A DNA stretch of 64,000 bases, taken from NCBI GenBank assembly GCA_015680905.1, contig CM027382.1, positions 16,279,501-16,343,500 of the forward strand, written 5' to 3'. Made by a program: the position numbers and the translations under genes. The notes under the pieces were generated by a model, which was given only the letters and a program-made list of their open reading frames with translations, was not told the origin of the DNA and did not search any database. Positions 1-13,403 of this stretch are shown piece by piece. Numbering within the stretch: position 1 is the stretch's first letter; each line of letters opens with the position of its first letter. Source of the DNA: Coptis chinensis. Its lineage: Eukaryota; Streptophyta; Magnoliopsida; Ranunculales; Ranunculaceae.

Positions 1-1004
1 ATCAGCTTTAGTTCGGAGGATATAATACAGTGTAATCAGGCCATTGAACAACATACGAATACTTTGCACAAAATGGAAACTCAACAAGTGAAGAACAAAC
101 TAGTAAAACCCATAAGAAAATCACCTCGATTTAACTGAGAGTGTATTAAATTTTGTATACCCCTTCAACCCTAAACCTTTAATTCCTGGATTAAGCGACC
201 CAATCTACAAAACGAATTTTCAGTATCAATTTCAGTGAACAGAAATAAATAAAAACCTAAGAGAGAGAAAGTACGTACCTTTGCAGAAACAAATAAGTGA
301 GAAAAAAATAGTGTGATGAGATAATAGTATTTGGGTAAGCTATGAAATTTGAGGGGGAAACATAAAATTCGTCAATTTTTTTGGTGGGAAATGGTTTCTC
401 AATTTTTTGGGTGGGAATAGTTTCAAGGTGCTCAAAGTAGAAGTCTCGACAATGTGTTAAAAGGAGGAAGTAGACAGACAAAGACCGACAAATATAAACC
501 GATTGGTAACAGCTGTCTAATACAAGAAATTAGTCGTGGTTTATATTTAGACAGTTAGAAGCCATCCTATTGTGGGGCGTCATGCATGTCATAAATTCTC
601 TCTTTTGACGTAGTGGTATTGCTTTAAAAAATGGTGGAGCTTTCCGCAATCCCAAAGACACAGCATATATTGATTGTACTTTCTTTGCTAGAAAATGGGG
701 AGTATCCCATGGATTTCAAGTATATGATTGTGGCCATCTCCAAATCAAGCCTTAATTCAGTCTACAAATCAAAGGAGAAAAGGTAAATAAATAGCCTTTA
801 ATTTTGTGTCAAGCCGTGAATTCCAAGTTTGTAATTATGGGCGTCACATGCCTAAATTTCAAACTACAAATCAAAGGAAAAGTGTACATGACAAAGAACA
901 ACACCACAGACGACAGATATAATAGTGTGTAAAAGAAAATATAAAAGTAACTTATATTAGAAAGTAAGGAAAGATATTGAGTGATAGACTGATAGACAAA
1001 TTAC
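1..1004. other. No gene recognised; possible downstream part of the minus-strand gene
   Basis: AT-rich sequence without a convincing coding exon. The unrecognised minus-strand gene that starts to the right has a good splice donor at about 1004, so its transcript should run into this stretch or past the window edge. A donor-like AAG/GTACGT on the minus strand lies near 280, but the sequence before it does not look coding. Confidence 0.4.
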
Positions 1005-3930
1005 CTGTGGTTCGCAATTGGGCACCACCCAAAATGGTCCTTCCCAATAACCGAATTTTCTTCCACATGGTAAAGTAATTGTTATAGTTCCATCATCCAT
1101 GTCAAATTTGAACAACCTTGTATAACCACTAAAAGTGAGAAAACAATCTAGCAGCCTTGGTAGGTGACCTTGTTTGAAACCCACACAACATATCAGCGCC
1201 GAAAATCTAAATGCAATGTGTGAATAAACCGAAGGACAGCTGATAAAAAATTCAAAGGAAATTCGATTGACGTGATCAAGAAGGTACACGTAACTGGAAG
1301 TTCCAATTGAAATTCGCAGAATCCTTAAAGAGCTGGGCAAAGTGAGGCTTGCAGTACAGAAATCCCTACATTAAGGAATAGTTGCTCAGGTGAAAAAAAG
1401 GAACCAAATTTTTAAGAGTTGGCTTCTTAGTATATCTCATAGTATGATGTAATAACTAACAATGGATGATAGATATCTTACCCCCTTAATTAACAGGATC
1501 TGTCTAGCAGCAGTAGGTTCAACTAAGCATAATACAGTTTGTTTGAGTGTTGTTTTTCCACTGCCTGTTCTGCCAACAATACCAGATTTCATGCCTACAT
1601 GAAAAGCGCATGTGAGAACTTGCACGATAAGTGGGGCATATCACGGGGCATAGCGAACCTACAAAGATTTCCCACCATAGAACTTTATCAACATTCATCA
1701 TATATTTTGCGTGTTAAGTTTTATTTTGAACTTCATAGTATGAGTTATTTTGAGTTACCCTTGATGAAACCCATCTGGCAAGGTATGATCTCCAAATCAA
1801 TATTTGGCATTCTGCAGAAAAATCAGATCAGGGCCAATTTTTAAATAACTAGAGCATGTAAACACAAATAGCTTGAGAATAATAAAAGTTTATCTGTGCA
1901 TGCAAGGTTAGATAAATGTATATATCTAATTTTAAATTTACCACAGGAACACCGCCTTTGGTGTTGCCTCTGCGACAAACATATAGAAGGTTGAATTAGC
2001 AAAATAAGTTGCATTACCTCTAGCACCCAGACCACCCCTCCAGTCAGTTGAGTGGGGAGATGTCACATCCATTCCTCGAGGTTGGAGCATGAAACTACCT
2101 ACAAAATTTTGATGATTATCAATTTTCCTAACAGATATTCTTCCGGATGAATCTAATGCAGGTCGGAAGTTGAGACCTATCATTGATGGCCTTCCCACTA
2201 CTTGTGGAGGCGACTTGTTAAGAGAAGCTTCAAGTTTTTCATCAGCACTTATGTTCTTTGTGGTGTCAAAAGAAAAGGACGCAGCAATGATCTGCACACA
2301 AATTCAATTTTGATGTTTAAAGAAAATAAGAAGACACGACTTTCTATACTTTCTTTTTATTTTTGCCAAAAATATTTTCTTCCCCTTTCAAAATGGAAGT
2401 GATGGCATGATGACAACCAAAAACACCTTTTAAAAAACACACTACCTGTACGGGCCAGCTGCAGTCAATGGCCCACCTACTCCACCTCCAACAACCTAGC
2501 CATCTATGCTAGAGAGACACACACTGAGGCACTGAACCCACCGGTTCTTGAGGATGCTCCTCCTACTTACTATGAAGGAAAGACCTAGACAACGAAAAGA
2601 TTTCAAAGCATCCCTGAATCAAGAATATCCCTAATTACTGAACCCTTACTGATGATGTAATAACACACAATGAAATTTATTTAAAAAACAAAACAAAAAA
2701 TATGACGCAGCAACGATCTCAGTTGCTTCATTCTTTGGATACCTATTAGATTTGTGATTTGTTTGTAACGACTGCTGATGTTGCCAAATTCAGCAAAAGC
2801 AAACTTGTACGGCTGAATTTCTGATTGAGTTTCACTTAGCAGTCTAACAAACGTATCCCATTTAAAAAGTATAACAAACGCATGTTGAACAGGCCGATAA
2901 TCCGACACTGTCACACTTACACCTGGATCTAATCCATTAACATAAATCTACAATAAAAGAAAAATTTTAGTCACCAGATTACATAAGTAATCAATGGGCA
3001 AAACAGACGGGTATGAGTGTATGACTCACTGTTGTGATGATAGAGTTGCCATTGCACTGGATTGTTTGGGCAAAGCCTCCAGGTGATGCATATTCATCTA
3101 CGATTATCGCGAAAAAGCTAATTTAAGAAACTTAAAAAAATTGTTTAATAAAGTGACAAAGTAAAAAAATAATGTTTATTTGCTTCCATTTACAAATGCA
3201 TACAACTATTATGTAATTAATACATTCTAGTGGTTACCTACGTCATCAACCATCAAGGCATCACATGATTAATCAATAATCAGTAGATTGGAAGTAAGGA
3301 ATGAAAGATTATCAAAACTTGTAATGCATCTCAATACAGTGTTCCAAGGTGTTTGAAGCCTGCATACAGGGTTCATTAAGAGCAGAGCTTCCAACCTATC
3401 TCTAGATATATTTTTCACAAAGTTTTACATTTTTCAACCTCCTATCCAACTCCTTCCTCCCCAAGTAACATATTTGCTTGTCACTGTTAGTGGCAGATCC
3501 TATAAAGGGGTCATCTAATTTATTTGGAATAAGCAGAAAAGGCAAGGATCCTCTAAAGTGAGAACCCTCTAAAATAGACGTAAACCAAAGTTCAACCGAT
3601 GCAATGAAGATTAAAAATGAGATTTAAAAATGATAGAGTTGTCTATCCATCATTAATTGCTAATCAAAATTGCATAGTCAGAGAAGTATCAAAGTAGTCA
3701 GTACTCAGAGAAGTATCAAATGAGATTTGTTTATCATCAATTGATTCAGTTGTCACAGCTAGTAGGTGTAGTGCACCCCTTATATAATTAAACAGATGAC
3801 AACAACCAAGAAAAATAGAAAATAAGACAAATAAGTGTGGGTAGTTTCAGGTTAGACCAATACCTTTCACATGTTCATTGACAATATGGATTGATGGATT
3901 TGCCTTTAATTTGTTGAGCATATGAGGCAT
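1005..3930 (-). CDS. Unrecognised multi-exon protein gene
   Basis: I do not recognise the family. Exon-like blocks on the minus strand join well. Block 1 (3930-3864, ATG start) ends in phase 1 before a GTATTG donor. Block 2 (3097-3030) begins after TAG, restores the frame and ends at a strong GTGAGT donor in phase 0. Block 3 starts at 2947 after TTGTAG, reads IYVNGLDPGVSVTV and runs to about 2730. A further open block (about 2294-1960) follows a GTGTGCAG acceptor and contains GRPSMIGLNFRP. A last clear block (1128-1005) has AG and GT borders and contains FKFDMDDGTITITLPCG. The link between the third and fourth blocks is less clear: the best donor there gives another phase, and a degenerate copy of the start of the fourth block follows block 3. 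The true start may lie upstream and the 3' end lies left of 1005. It could be a functional gene or a recent pseudogene. Confidence 0.42.
1483..1690 (-). pseudogene. ABCC-type ABC transporter fragment (nucleotide-binding domain)
   Basis: A short minus-strand stretch reads SGIVGRTGSGKTTL followed by LVEPTAARQILLIKG. This is the Walker A region of the C-terminal nucleotide-binding domain of plant ABCC (MRP) transporters, where the family has VGRTGSGKSTL and LVEP.AG.I.IDG. The part just upstream, corresponding to the family's LQVRYAP stretch, is broken by frameshifts, and no Q-loop, signature or Walker B follows. The fragment sits between two exon-like blocks of the unrecognised minus-strand gene and has the same orientation, so it is probably a decayed gene piece lying in an intron. 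Confidence 0.7.
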
Positions 3931-4774
3931 TCTTTGTCGGTGTCTGCTTTCGCGTTAGTAACATTGATTTGAGCATTGTGTTGTTCCTTTGCATCCTTTG
4001 AACCATGACGAACTAAAGTAGAACAAAGATAAAATGAAAGGCAATTATATTTTATCTCAATTATGAACGACATACTAAGAAATTCACACACACACACACA
4101 CACATATATATGTATATATTTCCCCGCATATATTGAAGGTGAGAAGGTCACATACAAAAACAGGTGAATAAGGTCGCATACAATCAATCTCATACAAAAG
4201 AAATATAGATGGGCTAAATGTCATACCAACAATGATTCCATTTAACCAAATTCAAAGCGAATAAATTTTCCATGACCTAACTAAAGCGTTTGAAAAGGAA
4301 AGAACGTAGTAATTTTTTAAAATAAAGAATGTAGTAAATTAGTAATGTCTTTTCATTCATTTTTTTTTCCTTTGAAGTCTTAAATTGGAATAAAAAGTTA
4401 ACTGGAAAATTAATTAAAATGTGAAAAAAAAAATGGAGTGAAAAAGAAGACAACAATTCTGAACGAAAATAAAGTTTTACAAAAACAAACAATATTTAGA
4501 TTCCCCAAATATTCTGAAGCATACCTGGCGGTGTTTATGTAATGAAGCACTCCTTCTACCAGCAGCAACTTGTGTTTGACAAAGTGAGACTAACCAATCC
4601 AAATAAAACGTAAATGTGAGGATGAAATTTATCTTGCATTTTCTCAAAAAATTAAAAGTGAACGGGACAAAAAGAAAAGGTAAGTAAACCTATTTCTAAG
4701 AAGATAAGTTTTTCTGCAATTGCCTACGAATTAAACGAATCAAAGAATAAACCCCCAAGGAGAATTTATTCGCC
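3931..4774. other. Spacer with a CA/TA microsatellite
   Basis: AT-rich DNA upstream of the minus-strand gene. It contains a (CA)n run passing into (TA)n at 4085-4119. On the minus strand a frame at 3906-4193 stays open into block 1 of the gene in another frame, so a longer first exon cannot be excluded. I see nothing else. Confidence 0.4.
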
Positions 4775-5035
4775 ATGGAATTTAGATCGAAACTTGGAAT
4801 GAGAGAGAAAAAGAGAGCATCATTTTTATTCGTGAAATTGGTACAGTTAGTTATTAGGGAAACTATCCAATCGGTGCGTTTTTCTATTAGGAACGGGTTT
4901 CCTATACCTTATTTTGGTGCTGCTAGCCATGGATTGTTTGTGAAGGCGGCTCTTGAAGCATTTTATAGAAGCAGTGGTCTACCATCCCATCCCAGTATCA
5001 AGGAATGTCATTCAAATTTGGATAGATATCAATGA
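4775..5035 (+). CDS. Short hypothetical open reading frame (86 aa)
   Basis: An 86-codon frame begins at an ATG in a favourable plant context (gccatgg) and ends in HSNLDRYQ. I recognise no family, signal peptide or membrane segment. About 150 bases downstream, an acceptor-like ttcctgcag is followed by another short open stretch, so this could be a first exon. It lies head-to-head with the minus-strand gene and could equally be promoter or 5' leader sequence that happens to be open. A chance frame is a serious alternative. Confidence 0.18.
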   Translation: MEFRSKLGMREKKRASFLFVKLVQLVIRETIQSVRFSIRNGFPIPYFGAASHGLFVKAALEAFYRSSGLPSHPSIKECHSNLDRYQ

Positions 5036-8000
5036 CAAACTCATTTTCTATAATTTCCAATCCCACACTGAAAACTTTAATCAATACTATTAACAGTTTC
5101 CCATTTTCAATCATTTGTAACTGCCCAAGTAACACAGAAGAGAATTTATTGGTTGGCAAGTATTATTAAGTTATGTTTGCTTCCTGCAGTTGTATCTTGG
5201 CATGGACCATACATGCCCGGCCAGATACAACCTCATCGTCTGAGTAAACTCAGTACTTGACTCAAGAAAAAACATTCAATGGCGCATGATATGTGCACTT
5301 GGGAATCCAAGCCTCTTGAATAAGATCATTAAAGCAAGCTATCTTAAGATCCACATCATATTGAACACCTTCAAGATCTTAATGTGACTCTTAGGATATT
5401 GTTTAATAATAACACCAATTAGAGTTCCTCACCCTCGATTCAGCACCAAATATGGTCCCAAAGTTGTTTGAACTGCTACGAAGAGGAAAATATCAGTTTG
5501 AAATCTTGAGAGAATGACCATAATTAAATTTAGCAATCAAATTTATTTACTATCAATGATATCTATGCACTGACCTTATCAACCTTCTCATATTTTTTTG
5601 GGAAAGTATCGAAACGGTTGGTTAGGGAAAAAAAATAACTGAAAACTTGGTATAAGAAAATAGGGCAACATATTAGAAGACCATACCTTTCCGTTTGAGG
5701 CGGGAAGTTGGGTAAAAAAGTCCTGAATGATAAAGGCACTATTCTGTGAATGGAACAAAAAAAAAAAAGAAAAGGAAAAAGTAAGAAATAGAACAATACG
5801 AAAATTGCAGACAAATTTGAAGAAATAAACAAAATCCCTACCTATGCGCTTTAGAGTAGGTTTCAATTCATCAATTCAATCAGTAGAGGAATGACGAATT
5901 TGTTTTTTTAGTGGAAAGAAGATTTTGGTGGAATGACGGAGTTAAATTCGGAGGGAGCGAACTTAATGGGCTTTTAATTGGGAATATCAGGAATGGAGAA
6001 GATGAACTAACGGTGTCTCTGTTTTCTTGTGATTATGTTCCGGATGTCCCAGATGCAGTGCCTGTTCATAGGGATTCAATTTCGGAGTTCGAGTGTTGAT
6101 GTGTAGCGAAATCGGAATAGACTCAAATCCGGGATTCTCGGGGTGGGATGGCAATATTTCTGATCGATAGGTGGGATAAGAATAGGATGGATAGATTCGC
6201 CCCTTTTCACTTCCATTCTCTTGGGGCTGGGTTCCTATAAGGGTTTAATTTTAAATGTCTCATGGGCGAGAGTTTCAGAATGGAGAAGAAGAGGAACGGG
6301 TTTTAATTGGGATATATCTGCCAAACGGTGTCTGTTTTGCAAAGATTATATTTTAGAGTCTGAATGAGAAGAGTTGGGATGATGATGAAAAAGAGTTTAG
6401 AGAGTTTATGTGTCGTTTTGTTTTTGTTGTGATTTATGGTGCGATGGAAAGGTGCGTATGTTTGGGTTTTTTTCCCATTGTAAGTTAAGTGATGGAAAGG
6501 AGAAATGTATATACGATTTTACCCTTTCCGTGAAGAGCAAAAATAAAGTAGTTGTCTAACATTTCGGTACCCTTTGGATTAAAAATTTTGGTGTAAAACC
6601 AGGAATACGGAAACTAATTGAAAAATCGCTTATCCGTATGCTGAGATTGAAAACACCATCATGTCACTGATTTCACACAAGACCAAATATCAGTATCCAA
6701 ACAAGGAAAATCTCAACCAACCTACCACAGTACCACCCTTCTCGTCATCTTTCATCTACATTCCAGCACACGAGTCCGCATGCCATGAAGTATACCATTA
6801 GCAGACCGTATGCCTTTATCAGTTTATTGTCTACCATGTAGGACCTTTTAATTTGTAACCCGAAAGTGAAATATAGTGAAAAAAGGGCTCTTATATACAA
6901 CACCTTCAGGGTTAAAATAAAATAGTCCCAAAAATAAAATGTGAACCGCTCTAAAAGACCAAAAATTGTGAAGATGGTCCCCAAAAGCCAACACTCATGG
7001 TGTTTACAGTGTACTTTTATGATGAGGCCAACGCAAATTAAAAAGGTCCCACTAATTTGGTTGTGTTCCCTGTATTTGATCATATAGTCCACTCCAGGCC
7101 TGTAATCGATCACAAACTAAAAGCAACATGGAATTCACTAGTTTACACTTTAAGGTTGCATTGTCAACTCCATCTGAGTCCAACATAGAAAGGAACATAG
7201 GATTCAATACTTATCCAAACAATTTTGTCAACTCAAAAGGAACATAGGTGTTTGGTGATATTGAAGGAAAATGAACTAGGTTACACTTAAACTGAAGAGG
7301 TCGAGGGTGAAATATAAGTATTCTTGCATCTATTATGCACTAAACAAGACGCTTCCCAAATATGTGTAACTGACGTTAGGCAACCTTTTTTTTTCTTCTG
7401 ATGAGAAAAAGACATTAGGCAACCAGCAACCTTCTTGTGAGTATTTATGTTTTATTGATGATGATTTGGTATAACATTGTATGCTCCAGAGACCAGAGTT
7501 AGATCTATAAATACATGCTCAAATTTATGCTAACAAGGGTGGTAGCACAACAAATAATTACCAAGAAAAAATGTTTGGTGGTGTACTTGTGGTCATGTGG
7601 AAACACGAGGGTTATATAAGGATGTCCAAAATAAAGCACTTATGAACCCTCAAAGATAAAAATAAAAATTAGGAAATAGATTGAATGTTCCTCAAAAATT
7701 CTCTTTGGCCGGGAAAAAGCTTTTTTTTTTTCTTTTCTTTTTTAGCTGTGAAATAAAAGAAAAAAAGCACGGTAGGATTTCGGCAATGCCGACCTAGGCT
7801 TCGAGTTAGGCCAAACCTTAGTACCCCTTCTAGTTCTAACTTCTAACAGCTAATTCAAAAGAATTCTTGATAGAAACTTTACTGATGGAGGCCTAAATAA
7901 GCACGTGGCTTCTTATTTTCAATTAGTTTTCTTGTTGATAAACCAAAATAATTCAGGGCGAAATGATAAATAATTAGTCCCTTTCTCGCAATCTTTGCAG

Positions 8001-10319
8001 AAACCCTAACCAGATACAAGCACTGAATTACATCAAATGAACTCCTAACATTATTGCAGTTTATAACAACTAACCAGGGTTTCCATATAATGCCTTCTAG
8101 GCTCTAGCTGTCTTAGCCAAAAAGGATGAATACAAAGCATGAAAAAGAAAATAAATTAACCCAGTTAGCAATGTTGCTAAGATCAAAACCATGTTTTCAT
8201 AATTCCTTTGCATGACTATCAAACGAACACAAAAGAGACAGATCTAACATACCACATTTTACCTCTTACAACAGCATATAAGAAATGAGGCCGGACATAA
8301 GACACATAACTCTTTAGATCTTCGTCACATCACATGGATTTCACAAAGAGAAACTAACACAGCTAAGTTGGCAGTATGCCCACCTCCATATTGAAACAAG
8401 GTTTATTTAACAAGTGAGTTGAGTAGGAGGTGGACAGAATGCCAAAAAACTCTGTAAGAAACCCTTTGAGAAACTCAAGTGAATCTGCTTCTTTCTTGAT
8501 CTCCTTTTGTTAAAGGACCACATAGAGAGATCGATGTTCAACTGAGTGAACTTTATATAAAAAGAGCAAGAAGAGACAGTTGGAGTTTCCATATAAGGAG
8601 AAGGGATGTAATGGGTACAGTAAATATGAGAGAGTGTGCACGCATGCAAGTGAGGATACAAGTAGAAAGAGGATAAAGGGAAACAGTAAGACAGTCTGTG
8701 TTGACTGTAAACGACAGATAATAAGAAATTAAGAGAAATAGATTGAATGTTCCTCTAATCCTCTCTTCCCTTAACACTAATGAGAAACAAGATCCTGTCA
8801 TGCATTCAATGAGCAAATGTTCTGTATCAGATGGTCCCCTAAGCACTATTTGAATTTTTTTGACTCCCTTTATGGATTCCTCCAAACTAAATCACCTTAT
8901 TTATACCATTATTCCATAACAAAATCCAGTGATATTAGACCGATATCACGTTATCTGCTGGTGCTTAGGTTATTAGCAGTTAGCACCTTAGATTTTGCCA
9001 ATTTATCATGGCAGGGAAATGACCCTAACATTGATAATTTATTGAAGAACAAAAAATTCTGACCTCGCGACTATATGCACATTACAAGCAACAAAAATGC
9101 TAATCAGCAGACTCGAATGCCCATTATGAACACTTTTAATACGTATTGAGATATGTCCCTGCGTGTATGGCAACACAAGAATATGATCCCTCGAATGAGT
9201 CTGGATAGAATCAGCATCTATAGACAACTGATTCTTAAATATTTTTTTTGGATGAAAGTATAGACTAACCCCTCCCCTAGACCAACAAAAGTATTACAAC
9301 GACCGATTCTAAATGTTGTTGATATATTGTTAGTCTGGATAGTTCCAACTGCAATGGCATAAGAAGAGAGAAATTGGATAGAGGAAATTATGAGTAAAAA
9401 TTCCAGAAGTACTGATCAGCAAGTTTTTGATAAATTAGGGCTTATTGGCCTAGTTAGCAAACTTAATCTGATTTGGTGTGCACTAAATCAAAGAGATTTG
9501 TAGCCACTACGTACACAAATTTTATTTTGCAACATAATGAGTGCAGGTGGTGAGCGTTATTTCCCACAAACTGAGCGAATCGTCGATACAATCAATGAGG
9601 TATCCGTTATGATAAGATGCACTCTTTCATGCTTCTAATCATCTCTGCGTTCGTAAAATTTGCATGAAGCTGCACAAAAAAGTAACAAAAAAGTTTAACT
9701 GACAGTTGAGTGGTAAACAGACTTGCTGGTGTGACGCATGTTGAGAACACCAAAAAGCTTGGTCAACTCGCATGAACTTCATTAAAGCAATTTTTTTTAC
9801 CTTTTTTTACTTCAACAAATTTGCAAGAACTCAAATGCAATCTTCAGTTGACATCAATGAAAAATTAGGTGGACAGAGGTGTTGAGTGTAGACTGTAGAG
9901 TTAAGCCCAAAATACATCAAAGCAGGGTATTTTGATCAGGTTTTGGGATAAATCTCCCTCGGCTTGACTAATCCACAAAATCTCCCTGTTTTTTGAAATA
10001 AGAAAATAAAACTAATAATGACCTGAATACCCCTGTCATCTCCACCAGTCCACCTTCTTCTATTCTCTATTTCAGATCCATAAATTTATCATTTTTGAAT
10101 TAGTGTAGAAACATCTCGCTATTCATATGTGAAATATCAATTTCTTTGTCATAAAACACTACCAAAATCAAAACAACAAATTTGGTTTTTTTAAAAACAT
10201 ATCTAAGCCATAACCCATTGGAAAATTTCTGAATTTTTTGGGAAAACAATAATTTTTCAAACAAAAAAACACTATCCAAGAATCGTTCTTCGAAAAAAAA
10301 ATGCATAGCTTGCATTTTT
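5036..10319. other. Long spacer, no recognised gene
   Basis: About 5.3 kb of AT-rich DNA. Short open frames occur (for example 5911-6099 plus and 8553-8885 minus), but none matches a family I know and none has convincing splice context. A phrase from about 5970-6040 (ttttaattggga, gaatggagaaga, acggtgtct) recurs in diverged form at about 6275-6335, which hints at an old local duplication. I see no TIR, LTR or tRNA. Confidence 0.4.
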
Positions 10320-11500
10320 AATGCGAAAATAACTTTTCATTTTAGAATATTATGCAAAAATAAATATGTATAGTAGATCAGTTATACTATAATTTTGCAT
10401 AGGTTATGATCTGTTTTTTCTATGAAAATTTAACTTTTCATAGATCAAGTTACTGTGTAAATTTAAATTTACATAGATCAATTCTGTCGGATATTAGTTG
10501 TAGTAATCTACTGTGTAAAAATACATTTTAACAGATTGTATAAAATTACATGAGTTCATTTTGTCAGATATTAGATTGGTCAATTTCAAAGAAATATTAT
10601 GTGAAAACAATTTATCATGCATAGTTTCTTGTTTGTGTTGCATACTTGTAAACACACTATTCTAATTAAATTTAAATTTTCATAAATCAAGTTACTATGT
10701 AAATTTAAGTTTTCATAGCTCCAGTGACTGTAAATTTAAGTTTGCATAGTACAAATGTTTTTTCATTAGACATGTTTTGTTTCACAAATCTACTATGTAA
10801 ACTTAAATTTTCATATGTAAATTCAAATTTTCTTATATCAAACTACTATGTAAATTCAAATTTTCATATATCAAACTACTCTGTAAAATTAAATTTTCAT
10901 ATGTCAAACTACTATGTAACTATGTAAATTTAAATTTCCACATGAAAATCAGAAGTCAAACTTGTTCCGATTTTAAAGCTGATATGGTGCCAATGGCTAG
11001 TTCATTCCTGGAATTGAAAACATATTGTGTTTTAGAAAGGGAAAGTCATAGATCATGTAATAATTGTTACTATGCATTATTATATTTTCTAAGTAGTCAA
11101 TTAAAAAATTCATGATGTTAGAGTTTTGATAAGTCTTAATAGGTAGGTCTTTGAGTGTTTGTGTCTTTGAAGCTGTTATTATAGGAAGTTATTTAGAAAA
11201 CAAATATGCAATTATGGGGATGTAAACATGCGGTGATGGTACATAGCAAGACTTAAGTCCAAATATTATTTTGGTTTGATTATTAAAGGTTGTCAGGTCC
11301 ATATAGTAGTTTTATTCTGCAATCTTAAATTTTCATAGTAGTTTTACCATGCAATCTTAAAATTTACTATGCAATATTAAATTTTCATAGTAGTTTTACT
11401 CTGCAATCTTACATTTTCATAGTACTTTTACTTTACAATCTTAAATTTTACTATGCAATCTTAAATTTGCATGGTAGTTACTATATAAATATATATTTAC
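10320..11500. repeat. AT-rich imperfect minisatellite region
   Basis: Two clusters of short, degenerate tandem units. At about 10660-10945 the unit is roughly 30 bp and built on ctatgtaaattcaaattttc and atatcaaactactatg. At about 11310-11480 the unit is built on agttttactctgcaatctta with aattttcata. Both clusters share the aaattttcata core. There is no coding potential. Similar isolated units lie from 10400 onward. Confidence 0.7.
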
Positions 11501-13182
11501 ATATATTTTGTCAAGGCATCAGACAATTTCAACTCTCCAATTTTGTCTCTGCATTTGCTTTGGTTTCTCCTTACCCATCACTTTTGAGTAGATTAAAGTG
11601 ATCGTTCTCTCCCATGCAAGATCTCCTACTTCACTAACCTCTTCAGATCAAATAAACACCAACTTATTTCCTACAAACATTTCATCAAACAAATTCCACT
11701 CAATCTACTAATCTTTCATCAATCATCGAGTGCTAATAACGCCCTGGTTCAAACTCCCTAAAATGTCTCATTGGCTGATAAATATCATTATGAAGATGTA
11801 TGTGGTAAAGAGTATTTTCACATAAGAATCAAATACCAATAGCTCTCTTCAATGGCGAAAGAAACAAAGTTAAAATCAGTGTTTTCGTTGGCTTCTTTGT
11901 TAGAACGAACTTAACAAAAAAAGAACATACGGTGGTTATTTATTGAGAAGGGCAAAAAAGGAAACAGATAAGTGTAGAGATAAAAATTAGACCGAGATTT
12001 GCGTCCATTATAGAAAGCAGAGAGGTTAATTGGTTGGATTTGAATAATAGGGAGGTTTTATGGGTACGTCCGTAAGTAGGGGGTTTACATATAACTGAAC
12101 AAAATGAGGGGGCAGAGGCCCATTTCTTAGTATTTTGATACATGCATACAGGAATTTCGTGAAAAGCTCTAGAAAATACAGAAATTTCAAAAGAAGTTCT
12201 GCGTTTCTGACATTTTGTAATTTCGGTAAGATCAAAATTATTTTCTAACATTGCAAGTTTTAAATCATAATTTTCAGCTGTTTTTAATTGTTTTATACTG
12301 CAAATTTCACCTAAAATTTTATGCCCTTTTTTTAGCGAGGTTAGGAATTTTGAAAGAGGCTGATATTTTAGCATTATGATATTTACGATGTCAAGACTCA
12401 AGATCATCTTTGATTCTTTGCCAAATTTCAGGATCCATCTCGTTGTTTGACATCGTGCATTCATTCGAAATATGTGATATCTGTGGGCGTGGCCCGAGAA
12501 GGGATGATCAATGGTATAAAATCCTAACGTCAAGGTTTTTTTTTAAATGAATGGAAGTGGATTTCATAAGAAGTCTGCAGTTAAGTGTGCTCGGGTGAGA
12601 ATAGTCTAAAGATGGATGAACTCTTAGAAAACTATTGTCCGGAGTCCGAAAATTTTACCCGGTCAAAATTCTGCAGTAACTAAGTGGAGATAGTATAAAT
12701 ATGGTAGGAATGTAACGGGTCATTATAAAATAAATGATATTTCATTTCATGTTTAAATAAGTTTCACTATAGGTTTCGAATTTGGGACGAGGAAATGAGG
12801 AAGGCATGACTCAAAATGAGTACTAGAGTACTAGTGGGAGTTTGGACCTGCTAACTTTTCCTCTCACTGCTTTATGCATGGGAACATTCACATTTTCATG
12901 ATTGTTAAGTTCTTTTGCCTAAAACAGAATCCAATCTTTCGAAAGCTCATAAAGCTATTAATTAATTAACTAAAATAACCAAAAAGTAAGGTTGAATTCA
13001 TGGCCTGAAACAAGGGATGATGAAAGCATATGACCAATATGCACGCTAGGGCAGCAGGCGTTGACAATCATCCCTACGAAAACATTTTTGCTACATGAAA
13101 TATTATGAATTGAGATATGTTCGGTAAACACCTGGGACTGAAGTCACTGAACTAGTTTGTGCAATTGTGCAGACAGACGTTC
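11501..13182. other. Spacer with one long unassigned open frame
   Basis: No recognised gene. The minus strand has a 197-codon open frame at 11940-12533, the longest unassigned frame outside the transposons. It has no motif I recognise, a hydrophobic C-terminus (LGLIFISTLICFLF) and no clear promoter or splice context. See the finding on this frame. Confidence 0.35.
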
Positions 13183-13254
13183 AAATTAACTCAGAAAGAT
13201 ATAATAACTGATGGGCCAGAAATTAACTCAGAAAGATATAATAACTGATGGGCC
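13183..13254 (+). repeat. Exact 35-bp tandem duplication
   Basis: The 35 bases at 13183-13217 (beginning aaattaactcagaaagatat) are repeated without change at 13220-13254, two bases apart. The identity suggests a recent slippage or repair event. It has no coding meaning that I can see. Confidence 0.9.
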
Positions 13255-13403
13255 TAGTCTGGCCCATATATAGTGGCATGGCGAAAATTGACCCTACGTA
13301 GCCAACATAGCAATCATTGAGAGAAACCATCAAGATCAATATGTTAGGAACCGCGCACACCCGCCCTCTGCGCTTATGCGCACATGAGATAATTAGTACT
13401 ATT

